Assembly: GCA_030037755.1 (NCBI GenBank)
Contig: JASHQD010000211.1
Location: 1 to 42,036 of the forward strand
DNA length: 42,036 nucleotides
Direction of reading: 5' to 3'
Source: Terriglobia bacterium
GTDB lineage: Bacteria; Acidobacteriota; Terriglobia; UBA7540
Shown in pieces: positions 9,743-19,569 of this stretch. The notes below the pieces were generated by a model. That model made no database searches. It saw only the letters and a program-made list of their open reading frames with translations, and was not told the origin of the DNA. How positions within the stretch are numbered: position 1 is the stretch's first letter; every line of letters starts with the position of its first letter. The position numbers and the translations under genes were made by a program.

Positions 9743-12019
9743 TCAGGCCTTTTCCAGGGTGGCGAAATGGGGCAACATCTTCTTGGCGCCGTAACCGGGG
9801 AAGCTGATGGTCAGCTTTTCCGTCTCGCCTTCGCCCTCGCAGGCGATCACCGTCCCGATGCCGTACTTGGGATGCCGCACGCGATTGCCGCGCCGCCATT
9901 TCGATCCTGCCGGAATCGGCGCCGAGATCCGGCTCGGTTTCAGCCTGGACTCGAAACCGGTGGTCCGCAGAAACTGTTCGACGGACTCGCGCGAGTTGAA
10001 GGCCCCTTGCCAATTGGTTTCGACGCGTCCCGAGCTCGACAGCCGCTCGGTGAATTTATCCGGAATTTCGTCGAGGAAGCGGGAACGATGCGTATTGCGC
10101 CGCCCTTCCTCACCCCAGAACCGGCGCGTGGCGCTGGCCGTAAGCACCAAGCGATCCTTCGCGCGTGTCATGCCGACATAGCAGAGACGGCGCTCTTCTT
10201 CGAGCCCGGCGTCATCGTCCATGGACATCTTGTGCGGCAGCAATCCTTCTTCGAGCCCGGCCAGAAAGACCGAGTCGAATTCCAGCCCTTTGGCGCTGTG
10301 CAGCGTCATCAACGTGACGCGCGCGCGTTCGTCATAGTCATCGGTGTCGGAAACCAGCGCGGCGCGATCGAGAAATGCCGTCAGATTCTCACCGGCTTCC
10401 TCGGCGGCCGCCACCGCATTGACGAGTTCGAGCAGGTTTTCGATTCGTCCCTCAGCCTCAGGCGTGTTCTGATCCTTTAACATCGCGAGATAGCCGGTGC
10501 GATCGAGCAGGCTCCGGAAGAACTCCGCCATGCGCAGGCGTTTACCTTCTTCGGCGAGCGTCTGGATCAACGCATGGAAACTGGCGAGCGCCCGCGCCGT
10601 GCGCATAGGGCCTTCCTTGCCGCGCACCAGCATCTCTTCGAGCGCTTCCCACAAAGTCAGCCGATTCTCGCGCGACAGCGCCTGGATTTGAGCCACCGTC
10701 GTCTCGCCGATGCCGCGCGGCGGCGTGTTGATGATTCTCAGAAACGCGGCCGTATCGCGCTGATTGAAAGCGAGGCGCGCGTAAGCAAGCGCGTCGCGGA
10801 TTTCCGCACGCGCGTAGAAGCTGAACCCGCCGACCAGGCGGTACTGGATCCGGCGAGCGCGCATGGCTTCTTCGAAAAGCCGTGATTGCGCGTTCGTCCG
10901 GTATAGCACGCCCACGCTCGCGTTGGGGTTCGCTCCCAGTGCCGCCGCCACTTCTCCGGCGACGAATTCGGCTTCGCCTTCCGCTGTTCCCGCCTGATAC
11001 ACGCCGATCGAGCGGCCCGTGCGGCGCTCGGTCCACAAGTTCTTCCCTTTGCGCGCGCGATTGTTGCTGACCACCGCGGAGGCGCCGTCCAGAATCACCT
11101 GGGTGGAGCGGTAATTGCGCTCGAGGCGCAGCACCTTGGCCTCGCGAAAGTCCTCTTCGAAGCGCAGGATATTCTCGATGCTGGCGCCGCGCCACCGATA
11201 AATCGACTGGTCCTCGTCACCGACCGCGCAGATGTTGTGATGAGTCCGTGTGAGCTGACGGATCAACCGGTATTGCACCCGATTGGTGTCCTGGTACTCG
11301 TCGATATGAATGTAACGGAAGCGACGGCTGTACGAATCCGCCAGCTCCACCGATTTCTCGAACAGCTCCACGGTCTTCAGCAGCAGATCGTCGAAATCGA
11401 GAGCATTCGCCGCGCGCAGCCGGTCGCGATATCGTCCGAAAATCGAAGCGAGCGTCTCCGTGTCGGAATCGCGCGCCGTCTGGTACATCTCCTCGGGACT
11501 GATGCCCTGGTTTTTGGCGTAGCTGATTCGCGAGAGCGCCTGTCGTGGCGTGAAAAGCTTGTCGCTGAGGCCAAGATCGTTAAGGCAAGCCTTGAGCAGC
11601 CGCGTTTGATCGTCCTCGTCGTAGATCGCGAAGTCCCGGCTGTAGCCCAGCGCTTCGATTTCGCGGCGCAGGATGCGAACGCAAAGCGCGTGGAACGTGG
11701 AGATCAGCGGCTTGGCGCGGCCATCCGCGCCAGCGGCTGGAGTCGCCCCTTCGCCACTCATGGACTCCGGACTCTGCTCGCGGCGGCTGGCCAACAGCCG
11801 CGCGACGCGTTCGCGCATCTGGTCTGCGGCCTTATTCGTAAACGTGACGGCAAGGATACTCCACGGCGCAACCCGGTGGGTTTCGATCAGATGAGCGATC
11901 CGGTAGGTGATGGCGCGCGTCTTGCCGCTGCCCGCCCCGGCCAGCACCAAAAGCGGTCCTTCGGTTTGTTCGGCGACGGCTCGCTGCTCGCTATTCAATT
12001 CGTCGAGAAGATCAGACAT
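9743..12019 (-). CDS. pcrA: UvrD/PcrA-type superfamily 1 DNA helicase
   Basis: LNSEQRAVAEQTEGPLLVLAGAGSGKTRAITYRIAHL, DEYQDTN, VGDEDQSIYRWRGA, TLMTLHSAKGLEF; C-terminal RGNRVRHPKYGIGTV tail. Confidence 0.95.
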   Translation of the reverse strand: MSDLLDELNSEQRAVAEQTEGPLLVLAGAGSGKTRAITYRIAHLIETHRVAPWSILAVTFTNKAADQMRERVARLLASRREQSPESMSGEGATPAAGADGRAKPLISTFHALCVRILRREIEALGYSRDFAIYDEDDQTRLLKACLNDLGLSDKLFTPRQALSRISYAKNQGISPEEMYQTARDSDTETLASIFGRYRDRLRAANALDFDDLLLKTVELFEKSVELADSYSRRFRYIHIDEYQDTNRVQYRLIRQLTRTHHNICAVGDEDQSIYRWRGASIENILRFEEDFREAKVLRLERNYRSTQVILDGASAVVSNNRARKGKNLWTERRTGRSIGVYQAGTAEGEAEFVAGEVAAALGANPNASVGVLYRTNAQSRLFEEAMRARRIQYRLVGGFSFYARAEIRDALAYARLAFNQRDTAAFLRIINTPPRGIGETTVAQIQALSRENRLTLWEALEEMLVRGKEGPMRTARALASFHALIQTLAEEGKRLRMAEFFRSLLDRTGYLAMLKDQNTPEAEGRIENLLELVNAVAAAEEAGENLTAFLDRAALVSDTDDYDERARVTLMTLHSAKGLEFDSVFLAGLEEGLLPHKMSMDDDAGLEEERRLCYVGMTRAKDRLVLTASATRRFWGEEGRRNTHRSRFLDEIPDKFTERLSSSGRVETNWQGAFNSRESVEQFLRTTGFESRLKPSRISAPIPAGSKWRRGNRVRHPKYGIGTVIACEGEGETEKLTISFPGYGAKKMLPHFATLEKA

Positions 12020-12368
12020 TCGGTCCTTTAGGGAATTCCGTTGTTCCAGAGCAGTGAGATGATCGCCCGGTTGGGTCCCTTGTTATTTTACACGATCGCG
12101 TTCGTGATTCTGTGCGGCCACCTTTCCGGAAATCAGGCGTCTCTGCGTCCTCCCTGTCTTCAACCCAGCGTGGCTCGCCGCAATCAAATCGGGCAAAGGC
12201 CGGTGGCGAGTGACTGGTGGTGAGCAGAAGATCTTCACGCGCTGCGAAGAAGTTCAGGTTCTGTCGTACAGAGGCCACCGAGGCTCCGTGAACTCGGTGT
12301 TGGAGGCTTTTCAGGCACAGAGTTCCACAGGGAAGTTCGCGTTGTGGTTGCGCAGACGCTGGTTTCCG

Positions 12369-12447
12369 CCCGATCTGCACAGTACGGACGGTTTCTTCGC
12401 CGTTGTGATCGAGCGCAGTGGGTAGCACAGTCACTCCTGGCTGTGCT
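12369..12447 (+). pseudogene. fragment copy of rsmB 3' end plus adjoining REP-like family B unit
   Basis: 79 nt matching the reverse complement of 14404-14482 with ~4 mismatches; encodes PDLHSTDGFFAVVIERSG*. Confidence 0.9.
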
Positions 12448-13194
12448 CTAGTGGACAAGAATAACGGCAAGAGTGCCGGTGCCACTTTGGCGAGGTGCCC
12501 TCACAAAGGTTAGAAGGCCGAAAAAAGCGAGCAGAGGGAGGCGGCCTGGGTATGTGGCCCTAGGTTCCGCCGACCCCAAAATCCCAACACAGGCCACCGT
12601 GACGCCGGTCACGAAAATTCTCCAGGAGATGTTCTATTTCTAGAGCAGAAAGCTGGAACAGTTTCATAAGATCAGTGGTTTGAGTCAGTTATGTTTGTCT
12701 AGGGAGCAACAAGGCGAGGCAGCAACAACCGGGGCGAGCCCGCCTGGATCGACCCGGCTACTCGGGCTTTTGCAGCCCGAAAGCGGCTGTGCCGAGCCCA
12801 GAGAGGTAGCCGATCTTCTGGGAGTTCGAAGAGCGCGGACCCGATAAAGCCCTTGCCCCCCCCGAAATGAGAAAGCAAACACACAAGTCATTTAAAATCA
12901 AACACTTTCACAAAACGAGTGCGGAAACAAAGCCAAATCAACCCATAAGTGGTTTAGAATATGTAACATGGACACCTGAAAGTCGATGCACAGAAGAAGA
13001 TACGGAGCGATGGAACGCGCGCAAAATTCCACGAATTCGGCGAAAATTCGGCGCAGGGACATCGACCGAACTGCCGATTCGGCCGCTGTGCCTCAATCTC
13101 TACTTTCAGGCGTCGAATTCTGAACCCGTCACCTGAGCACGTGACCGACAGGGCGCCTATAATATCGGTAGAATTCAAATTCAGGGTTCTCCAG

Positions 13195-14316
13195 ATGGGC
13201 GCAACACTCAAAGACGTGCTTCAGGCCAACACTCGCGAGGGTGAACTCTACGAAAAGCTCGATAAGGATTGGGTCCGATGCTTCGCCTGCGGCCATGCCT
13301 GCCGGATTCCGCCCGGACAGCTTGGGGTCTGCAAGGTCCGGTTCAATCAAGGCGGCAAGCTTCTGGTGCCTTGGGGCTACGTTGGCGGAGTGCAATGCGA
13401 TCCCATCGAGAAGAAGCCCTTCTTCCACGCTTATCCCGGCGCCCTCGCGTACAGCTTCGGCATGCTGGGTTGCGACCTGCACTGTTCCTACTGCCAGAAC
13501 TGGGTGACGTCGCAAGCGCTGCGCGATCCTGCTGCGACCAGCGCGCCCATGCACGCGCGGCCGAACGACATGGTGGACGACGCCGTCGGGTGCGGCGCGC
13601 GCGTCCTCGTGAGCACGTACAACGAGCCGCTGATCACCAGTGAATGGGCCGTGGAAATCTTCAAGCGCGCCAGGGCCGCGGGACTCAGCACCGGATTTGT
13701 GTCCAACGGCAACGGCACGCAGCAAGTGATCGAGTATCTGCGGCCGTGGGTGGATCTCTACAAAGTCGATCTCAAGAGCTTCGACGACCGGCACTATCGT
13801 CAACTGGGCGGCCGCATCCAGCCGATCCTCGATACCATCCGGCGTCTGCACGCGCTCGGTTTCTGGATGGAAATCGTCACGCTGATCATTCCCGGTTTCA
13901 ACGATTCAGACGACGAACTGGCGCGGCTTTCCGGATTTCTCGCCGAGGTCTCGCCCGACATTCCCTGGCACGTCACGGCGTTTCACCAGGACTACAAGAT
14001 GACCGATCCCGAGAGCACGTCGCCCGAGACGCTGATGCGCGCCGCGGAGATCGGCAAGCGCTCGGGGATGCGCTTCATCTATGCCGGCAATCTGCCGGGT
14101 CAGGTCGGCGATCTCGAGAATACGCGCTGTCCGAAGTGCTCCGAGTTGCTGATCGAGCGTTATGGCTACCGGATCCGCAGCTATCGCCTTACGGCCGATG
14201 GGAGCTGTCCGGGCTGCGGAGCCAGCGTGCCCGGCCGATGGGGATCCCGCTTTGAGGGTCAGATTACGGCATTTCCCTTCCTCTCACGGCGCCACGGCCA
14301 CGCCGTTCGCGTGTGA
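13195..14316 (+). CDS. amrS: AmmeMemoRadiSam-system-type radical SAM enzyme
   Basis: radical SAM CxxxCxxC in CDLHCSYCQNW; RCFACGHACRI and CPKCSELLIERYGYRI motifs; in-frame ATG 13195. Confidence 0.85.
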   Translation: MGATLKDVLQANTREGELYEKLDKDWVRCFACGHACRIPPGQLGVCKVRFNQGGKLLVPWGYVGGVQCDPIEKKPFFHAYPGALAYSFGMLGCDLHCSYCQNWVTSQALRDPAATSAPMHARPNDMVDDAVGCGARVLVSTYNEPLITSEWAVEIFKRARAAGLSTGFVSNGNGTQQVIEYLRPWVDLYKVDLKSFDDRHYRQLGGRIQPILDTIRRLHALGFWMEIVTLIIPGFNDSDDELARLSGFLAEVSPDIPWHVTAFHQDYKMTDPESTSPETLMRAAEIGKRSGMRFIYAGNLPGQVGDLENTRCPKCSELLIERYGYRIRSYRLTADGSCPGCGASVPGRWGSRFEGQITAFPFLSRRHGHAVRV

Positions 14317-14346
14317 TAGGCATTCCCAAGTGCGCGCCGGCCAAAA

Positions 14347-14400
14347 GGCGCGGAAATAGCTGCCCTCATCAGAGAATCAGCTCAGATGCGGCCATTCCTC
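14347..14400 (-). pseudogene. second fragment copy of rsmB C-terminal region
   Basis: 54 nt matching 14486-14539 with ~7 mismatches, no gaps. Confidence 0.85.
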
Positions 14401-14425
14401 TGGAGCACAGCCAGGAGTGGCTGTG

Positions 14426-15742
14426 CTACCCACTGCGCTCGATCACAGCGGCGAAGAAACCGTCGGTACCGTGCAGATCGGGCCGGGCGCGGAAGTAGCC
14501 GCGCTCGTCAAAGAATTGGCTCAGATGCGGCCATTCCTCCACCGACCGTGCTCGCGGCAGCATTTCGAACTCATGGCGGCGAGCCAGGACGCTTTCGATG
14601 ACCTGTTCGCTTTCTTCCGGTTCAAGGGAACACGTCGCGTACACCAGCCGGCCTTTCGGTACAAGGGTCTCAAGCCCGTTGCGCAACATTTGAGCCTGCG
14701 CGGCCGCGAGCCGCGCGATGTCTTCCGGTTTGAGGCGCCACTTGATTTCGGGATTGCGCCCGAGGGTGCCCGTGCCGGAACAAGGCGCGTCCAGAAGAAC
14801 GCGGTCGAATCCAACGCCGAACGGCAGCGGGCTCGCGGCGTCGAGTTGCACGGCGCTCCACCGCACCGCGCCAGGCAACAGGCGAGCGAGATTCATGCTT
14901 TTGAGACGACGCTCGCTGCGGTCGCAGAGAATCATCACGCCTTCCTGCAGATCGGCGGCAATTTCGGCAGACTTCATCCCCGGCGCCGCGCACAGGTCGA
15001 GCACGCGTTGGCCGCGATGCGGCCGGACCAGCAATCCAACAAGTTGAGACGCCTCTTCCTGAATCACCACGCGTCCCGCGCGCCAGGCATCCGATTTCGT
15101 GACATTACCGCTGCTAACGATGAGTGCGCCGGGTGCGTAACTCGCGGGGTGCGTCGCAATTCCGGCCGCCGCGAGTTCGTCTGGCAAGCGGGCCGAATCG
15201 CCATCGACCACTCGCAATACGGGCGCTGGCGTCGACAAGCTCCAGCGGGCTAACTGAAACGCCGCGTCCGGGCCGTAGTTCCGTTCCCAACGTCCACGCA
15301 GCCATTCGGGAATCGCGAGAGCGGCCGCGCGCTCGCTGTTGCTCTCCCGATCAATCGCCGCCGGGTCGCACTTGCGCAGCACCGCGTTCACCAGGCCTGC
15401 CGCTGAACGCTTCCGCGCCGCCTTCGTCATTTCGACGGCTTCGTTGACGACGGCGGATTTCGGAATGCGTTCGAGAAAGCAAATCTGATGGACGGCCAGG
15501 CGCAGAATGGTGATGACTTCAGGGTCGAAGTAGCCGGTCGCGCGGCCGGAAAGGCGCGCGACAACGTCATCGAGTTGAGCGCGGCGGCGGAGCACGCCGA
15601 AAACCAGCTCCGTCGCGAGATGGCGATCCGATTCCGAGAGATTTTCAGGAGCATTACGCAGCAGATCAGCGGCAAACTCAGCGCTGCTTTCAACCCTGCG
15701 GAGAACGTGGTAGGCGAGCCGGCGAGCGGGTGAAACGGGCAT
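14426..15742 (-). CDS. rsmB: 16S rRNA (cytosine-967-C5)-methyltransferase RsmB
   Basis: NusB-like N-term; VLDLCAAPGMKS, LLDAPCSGTGTLGRNPEIKWR, YATCSLEPEE. Confidence 0.93.
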   Translation of the reverse strand: MPVSPARRLAYHVLRRVESSAEFAADLLRNAPENLSESDRHLATELVFGVLRRRAQLDDVVARLSGRATGYFDPEVITILRLAVHQICFLERIPKSAVVNEAVEMTKAARKRSAAGLVNAVLRKCDPAAIDRESNSERAAALAIPEWLRGRWERNYGPDAAFQLARWSLSTPAPVLRVVDGDSARLPDELAAAGIATHPASYAPGALIVSSGNVTKSDAWRAGRVVIQEEASQLVGLLVRPHRGQRVLDLCAAPGMKSAEIAADLQEGVMILCDRSERRLKSMNLARLLPGAVRWSAVQLDAASPLPFGVGFDRVLLDAPCSGTGTLGRNPEIKWRLKPEDIARLAAAQAQMLRNGLETLVPKGRLVYATCSLEPEESEQVIESVLARRHEFEMLPRARSVEEWPHLSQFFDERGYFRARPDLHGTDGFFAAVIERSG

Positions 15743-15755
15743 GGGAAGGGCACGG

Positions 15756-16697
15756 TCAGGCGGTGGTGGTATCGAGTTTCTCGCCGGGTCGGAGCCGAAC
15801 GCCGTTCAGAAAATCCGATCCGGAGACCCGGCGCTTGCCTTCGATCTGTACCTCCGCGAGTTCAAGGGCAGAGTCGTGACCGCAAGCAGCAATTGGCTTT
15901 CCGGCGCGCGCGATGAGAGTCCCAGGTTCGGCTTCGAGGGGTTCCGAAGCGACGGATGCTCTCCAAATGTGCAGCCATTTGCCGCGAAAGCTCGTGTAGG
16001 CTCCCGGCCAGGGGCGCAATCCCCGGACGCGGTGCTCGACCTCCGCGGCGGAAAGCGACCAGTCGATCCGGCCGTCTTCCTTTTTGAGCATCGGCGCCAG
16101 CGTGGCGTGGCTGTCGTCCTGCTTGCGCGGCCTGATTTGGCCCTGGCTCAGCTCGAGCAGCGTTTCGGCCATTAAACCGGCGCCGGCCACGCCCAGACGT
16201 TCGAGCAGCGTCTCGGTGGTGTCCGCGGGGCCGATCTCCGTCTCATGCTGCATCAGGATGTCGCCCGTGTCGAGTCCGGGGTCGATCCTCATGGTGGTGA
16301 CGCCCGTCACGCGCTCGCCGCGAACGATCGCCCACGGAACCGGCGCCGCCCCGCGGTATTTGGGCAGCAGCGACGCGTGCAGGTTGATGCAGCCGAAACG
16401 CGGCAGTTCGATCATCCAGCCGGGAATGATGTGGCCGTAGGCTACAACCACGATAGCGTCAGGACGATAGTGGCTCAGCAGCGCACGGGTGAACGGCTCT
16501 TTGAATCGACGTGGCTGAAACACCACGAGCCCGGCATCGAGAGCGGCCCGCTTCACCGGCGGCGCCTTGACGGCGTGCCCGCGGCCGCTGGGCTCATCGG
16601 GATTCGTCAGTACCAGCTCGATTTGAAACGGCGCGCGCGTCAGCCGCAGCAGGGTGGGAACCGCGAATTGTGGCGTGCCGCAAAAGATGAGTCTCAT
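15756..16697 (-). CDS. fmt: methionyl-tRNA formyltransferase
   Basis: MRLIFCGTPQFAVPTLL, GCINLHASLLPKYRGAAPVPWAI, GVTTMRIDPGLDTGDIL. Confidence 0.95.
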   Translation of the reverse strand: MRLIFCGTPQFAVPTLLRLTRAPFQIELVLTNPDEPSGRGHAVKAPPVKRAALDAGLVVFQPRRFKEPFTRALLSHYRPDAIVVVAYGHIIPGWMIELPRFGCINLHASLLPKYRGAAPVPWAIVRGERVTGVTTMRIDPGLDTGDILMQHETEIGPADTTETLLERLGVAGAGLMAETLLELSQGQIRPRKQDDSHATLAPMLKKEDGRIDWSLSAAEVEHRVRGLRPWPGAYTSFRGKWLHIWRASVASEPLEAEPGTLIARAGKPIAACGHDSALELAEVQIEGKRRVSGSDFLNGVRLRPGEKLDTTTA

Positions 16698-16720
16698 AGG
16701 ACAGCCTGCGGCGCGGCTTG

Positions 16721-16789
16721 CTGTAGCGGCGCTCGATGAGCGCCGACCCTGAGCTTCTGACTTTCGGCGCTCATCGAGCGCCGCTACAG
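16721..16789. repeat. REP-like family A inverted pair
   Basis: perfect 26-bp arms CTGTAGCGGCGCTCGATGAGCGCCGA / TCGGCGCTCATCGAGCGCCGCTACAG. Confidence 0.92.
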
Positions 16790-16796
16790 CAACCGC

Positions 16797-17309
16797 TCAC
16801 CAATCTCCGGCCTTCGTCAGCTTCCGGATCTTGCGCTTGATCGACTCGCGCTTGAGCGGGCTCAGGTGATGGATAAACAGCTTGCCGTTGAGGTGATCGG
16901 TCTCATGGCAGAAGGCGCGCGCCAGCAAACCCTCGCCCGTGACGGTGAATTCCTTCCCGTGCACGTCCTGGGCCCGGACCGTTGCTTTCAAGGGGCGCGG
17001 CGTTTCGGCACGGAAATCGGGCAGGCTCAGGCAGCCTTCTTCATGCACCTGCCGGCCCTCGACGGCCACGATCACCGGATTGGCCAGCACGAGCTTGGCT
17101 CCCTTCTCTTGCTCGCTCACGGTAGTATCGATCACGCAGAAGTGCCGGGACAGACCGATCTGCGGCGCGGCCAATCCCACGCCGTGCGCAGCGTACATGG
17201 TCTCGAACATGTCCGCGACGAGCTTCTCGAGTTCCTCGTCGAAGACGGTGACCGGCGCAGCCACCTTGTTGAGGACCTCCTGGCCGTATTTGACGATGGG
17301 GTAAATCAT
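16797..17309 (-). CDS. def: peptide deformylase
   Basis: GVGLAAPQIG, EEGCLSLP, ARAFCHETDHLNGKLF. Confidence 0.95.
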   Translation of the reverse strand: MIYPIVKYGQEVLNKVAAPVTVFDEELEKLVADMFETMYAAHGVGLAAPQIGLSRHFCVIDTTVSEQEKGAKLVLANPVIVAVEGRQVHEEGCLSLPDFRAETPRPLKATVRAQDVHGKEFTVTGEGLLARAFCHETDHLNGKLFIHHLSPLKRESIKRKIRKLTKAGDW

Positions 17310-17399
17310 TCGAAAAACAGTGGCTAATGACGAGTGGCTAGTGGCGTGGCTAGAACCCGGGAGGAGAATACCTCCGCTTTCTCGCCTTAGGCCTTCTGA

Positions 17400-18572
17400 T
17401 CAAAACCGCCGGACCTGCTCTTGGTAGCCTTCGAAGTTGCGGCGAGTCTCTTCCATCGAGTCGCCGCCGAATTTCTCGAGAAACGATCGCCCCAGCACGA
17501 GACCCATCATCGCTTCACCGATCACGCCGGCCGCGGGCACCACGCAGACATCCGAGCGCTCGTAAGCCGCCTTCACAGGTTCGCGGCTGCCGAAATCCAC
17601 CGATTCCAGTGGGCGCCGAAGCGTGGAAATCGGCTTCAAATAGCCGCGCACCACGATGTCCTCGCCATTCGACATGCCGCCTTCAAGCCCGCCCGCCCGG
17701 TTCGACTTTCGAGTGAAGCGCGAGTGTTCGCGATCGTAGCCGATCTCGTCGTGAACTTCGGACCCGAATTGTCCGGCGCCTTCCACGCCCGTCCCGATTT
17801 CGACCGCTTTCACCGCCTGGATCGACGCCATCGCCTGCGCAAGGATGCCGTCCAGACGCTCGTCCCATTGTGCCATCGAACCGAGGCCGGGCGGCACGCC
17901 ATGAGCCACAACCTCGAATACTCCGCCGACGGAATCGCGGTTCTGCGTGGCCTGGTCCACTTCGCCCTTCATGCGCTCTTCGCTTTCAGGGTCGAGGCAA
18001 TTCAGCAAAATCTCTTCGCGATCGCGCAAGGCCTGAATCGCCTCAAACGTCGCGGCCGCCGTCGATCGCACCCGGCCCACCTGGATCACGTGGCTGGCGA
18101 TCTCGATTCCGAATTCGCGCAGAAACAGCCTGGCGACCGCGCCCAGAGCGGTTCGGGCTGTCGTCTCGCGCGCGCTGGCACGCTCGAGCACGTAACGCGC
18201 GTCGGTCAGATTGTACTTCAGGCACCCGGCCAGGTCCGCATGACCCGGCCGCGGCTGAGAAACAGGCCGGTATTGCGCGCTGGCCTCCGCGCCCGCTTCC
18301 ACCGCCATCGCCTGCGTCCAGTTTTTCCAGTCCTGGTTCTCGATCAGTACCGTGACGGGCGATCCGATCGTACGGCCGTGACGGACTCCGGAGAGAAACT
18401 GCGCGCGGTCGCGCTCAATCTTCATGCGGCCGCCGCGCCCGTAGCCTCCCATCCGCCGCTTCAGCTCGCGATCGACGTAAGCGAAATCGATTTCGAGGCC
18501 GGCTGGCAGTCCCAGCAGGACCGCGACCAGCGCCTGACCGTGGGACTCGCCGGCGGTATAGAATCGGAGCAT
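17400..18572 (-). CDS. aroC: chorismate synthase
   Basis: MLRFYTAGESHGQALVAVLLGLPAG; GRGGRMKIERD; start taken at internal Met. Confidence 0.95.
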   Translation of the reverse strand: MLRFYTAGESHGQALVAVLLGLPAGLEIDFAYVDRELKRRMGGYGRGGRMKIERDRAQFLSGVRHGRTIGSPVTVLIENQDWKNWTQAMAVEAGAEASAQYRPVSQPRPGHADLAGCLKYNLTDARYVLERASARETTARTALGAVARLFLREFGIEIASHVIQVGRVRSTAAATFEAIQALRDREEILLNCLDPESEERMKGEVDQATQNRDSVGGVFEVVAHGVPPGLGSMAQWDERLDGILAQAMASIQAVKAVEIGTGVEGAGQFGSEVHDEIGYDREHSRFTRKSNRAGGLEGGMSNGEDIVVRGYLKPISTLRRPLESVDFGSREPVKAAYERSDVCVVPAAGVIGEAMMGLVLGRSFLEKFGGDSMEETRRNFEGYQEQVRRF

Positions 18573-18773
18573 TGCGATGGAGCGCGCCCGATCCCGATTC
18601 GCGCTCTGCGGATCGAAACGGGCCTGGAACAACTCTGATCTTAACCAAAAGCTACCGAACGGTCAAAAGACCTGCGCCCGGAACGTCGCGGTCCCAGGCA
18701 GCATGGCCCCTCGTAGCCGTCCGTAGCGCGTATAATGGGATATAATTCCACCCGCTTTGGAAGGGCTTTTTGC

Positions 18774-19520
18774 GTGCGCTATCTGATCCTGAGTGATATC
18801 CATTCCAACCTGGAAGCCTATGAGAGCTGTCTCGGGCTGGCGAGCGGGCTGTACGAAGCCGTGCTCTGTCTCGGCGACCTTGTGGGCTATGGGCCGGACC
18901 CCAACGCCATCGTCGAGGCCGTGCATCCGGCGGCAGAGGTCATCATCCGCGGAAATCATGATAAGGCCTGCTCCGGTATCACCGATGCCGCGGACTTCAA
19001 CCCGCTGGCGCGCGCTGCCACGCAGTGGACCCGGGATCAACTCACGCCCGAGAATCTCGCCCGCCTGCGAAATCTCACCGAGGGCCCTGTGAAGGTGGAC
19101 GGATTCGAACTGGTGCATGGCTCGCCGCGCGATGAGGACGAATACATCATCGAAAGACTGGACGCGCTGCCGGCGATCGAAGACGCATCCTCGCCGGTCG
19201 TCTTTTTTGGACACACGCACGTGCAGGGCGGCTTTGTGATGGAACCCGGCCATAAACTCGAGCCCATCTATGCCGAACACTCCGGCGACGGCTGCGTCCT
19301 CGTACTCAGCCTTAAGGCCAGCTCGCGCTATCTCATCAATCCGGGCTCCGTCGGACAGCCTCGCGACCGCGACTGGCGCGCGGCCTTTGCGATACTTGAT
19401 TCCCAAAAGCGCAGGGTGGAATACTACCGTACCGGTTACGATGTGCGCGCCACCCAGGCGAAGATGGAGAAGGCGCGTCTTCCGGAGCCGTTGATTGCGA
19501 GACTGCAGTTTGGGCGATGA
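18774..19520 (+). CDS. metallophosphoesterase (YfcE/MJ0936-like)
   Basis: GTG start; VRYLILSDIHSN, CLGDLVGYGPDP, IIRGNHDKA, FFGHTH, INPGSVGQPRD. Confidence 0.88.
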   Translation: MRYLILSDIHSNLEAYESCLGLASGLYEAVLCLGDLVGYGPDPNAIVEAVHPAAEVIIRGNHDKACSGITDAADFNPLARAATQWTRDQLTPENLARLRNLTEGPVKVDGFELVHGSPRDEDEYIIERLDALPAIEDASSPVVFFGHTHVQGGFVMEPGHKLEPIYAEHSGDGCVLVLSLKASSRYLINPGSVGQPRDRDWRAAFAILDSQKRRVEYYRTGYDVRATQAKMEKARLPEPLIARLQFGR

Positions 19521-19569
19521 GTTGTCCAGGGACAACGGACAACTGACCACTGACAACTGACGATCTTCG

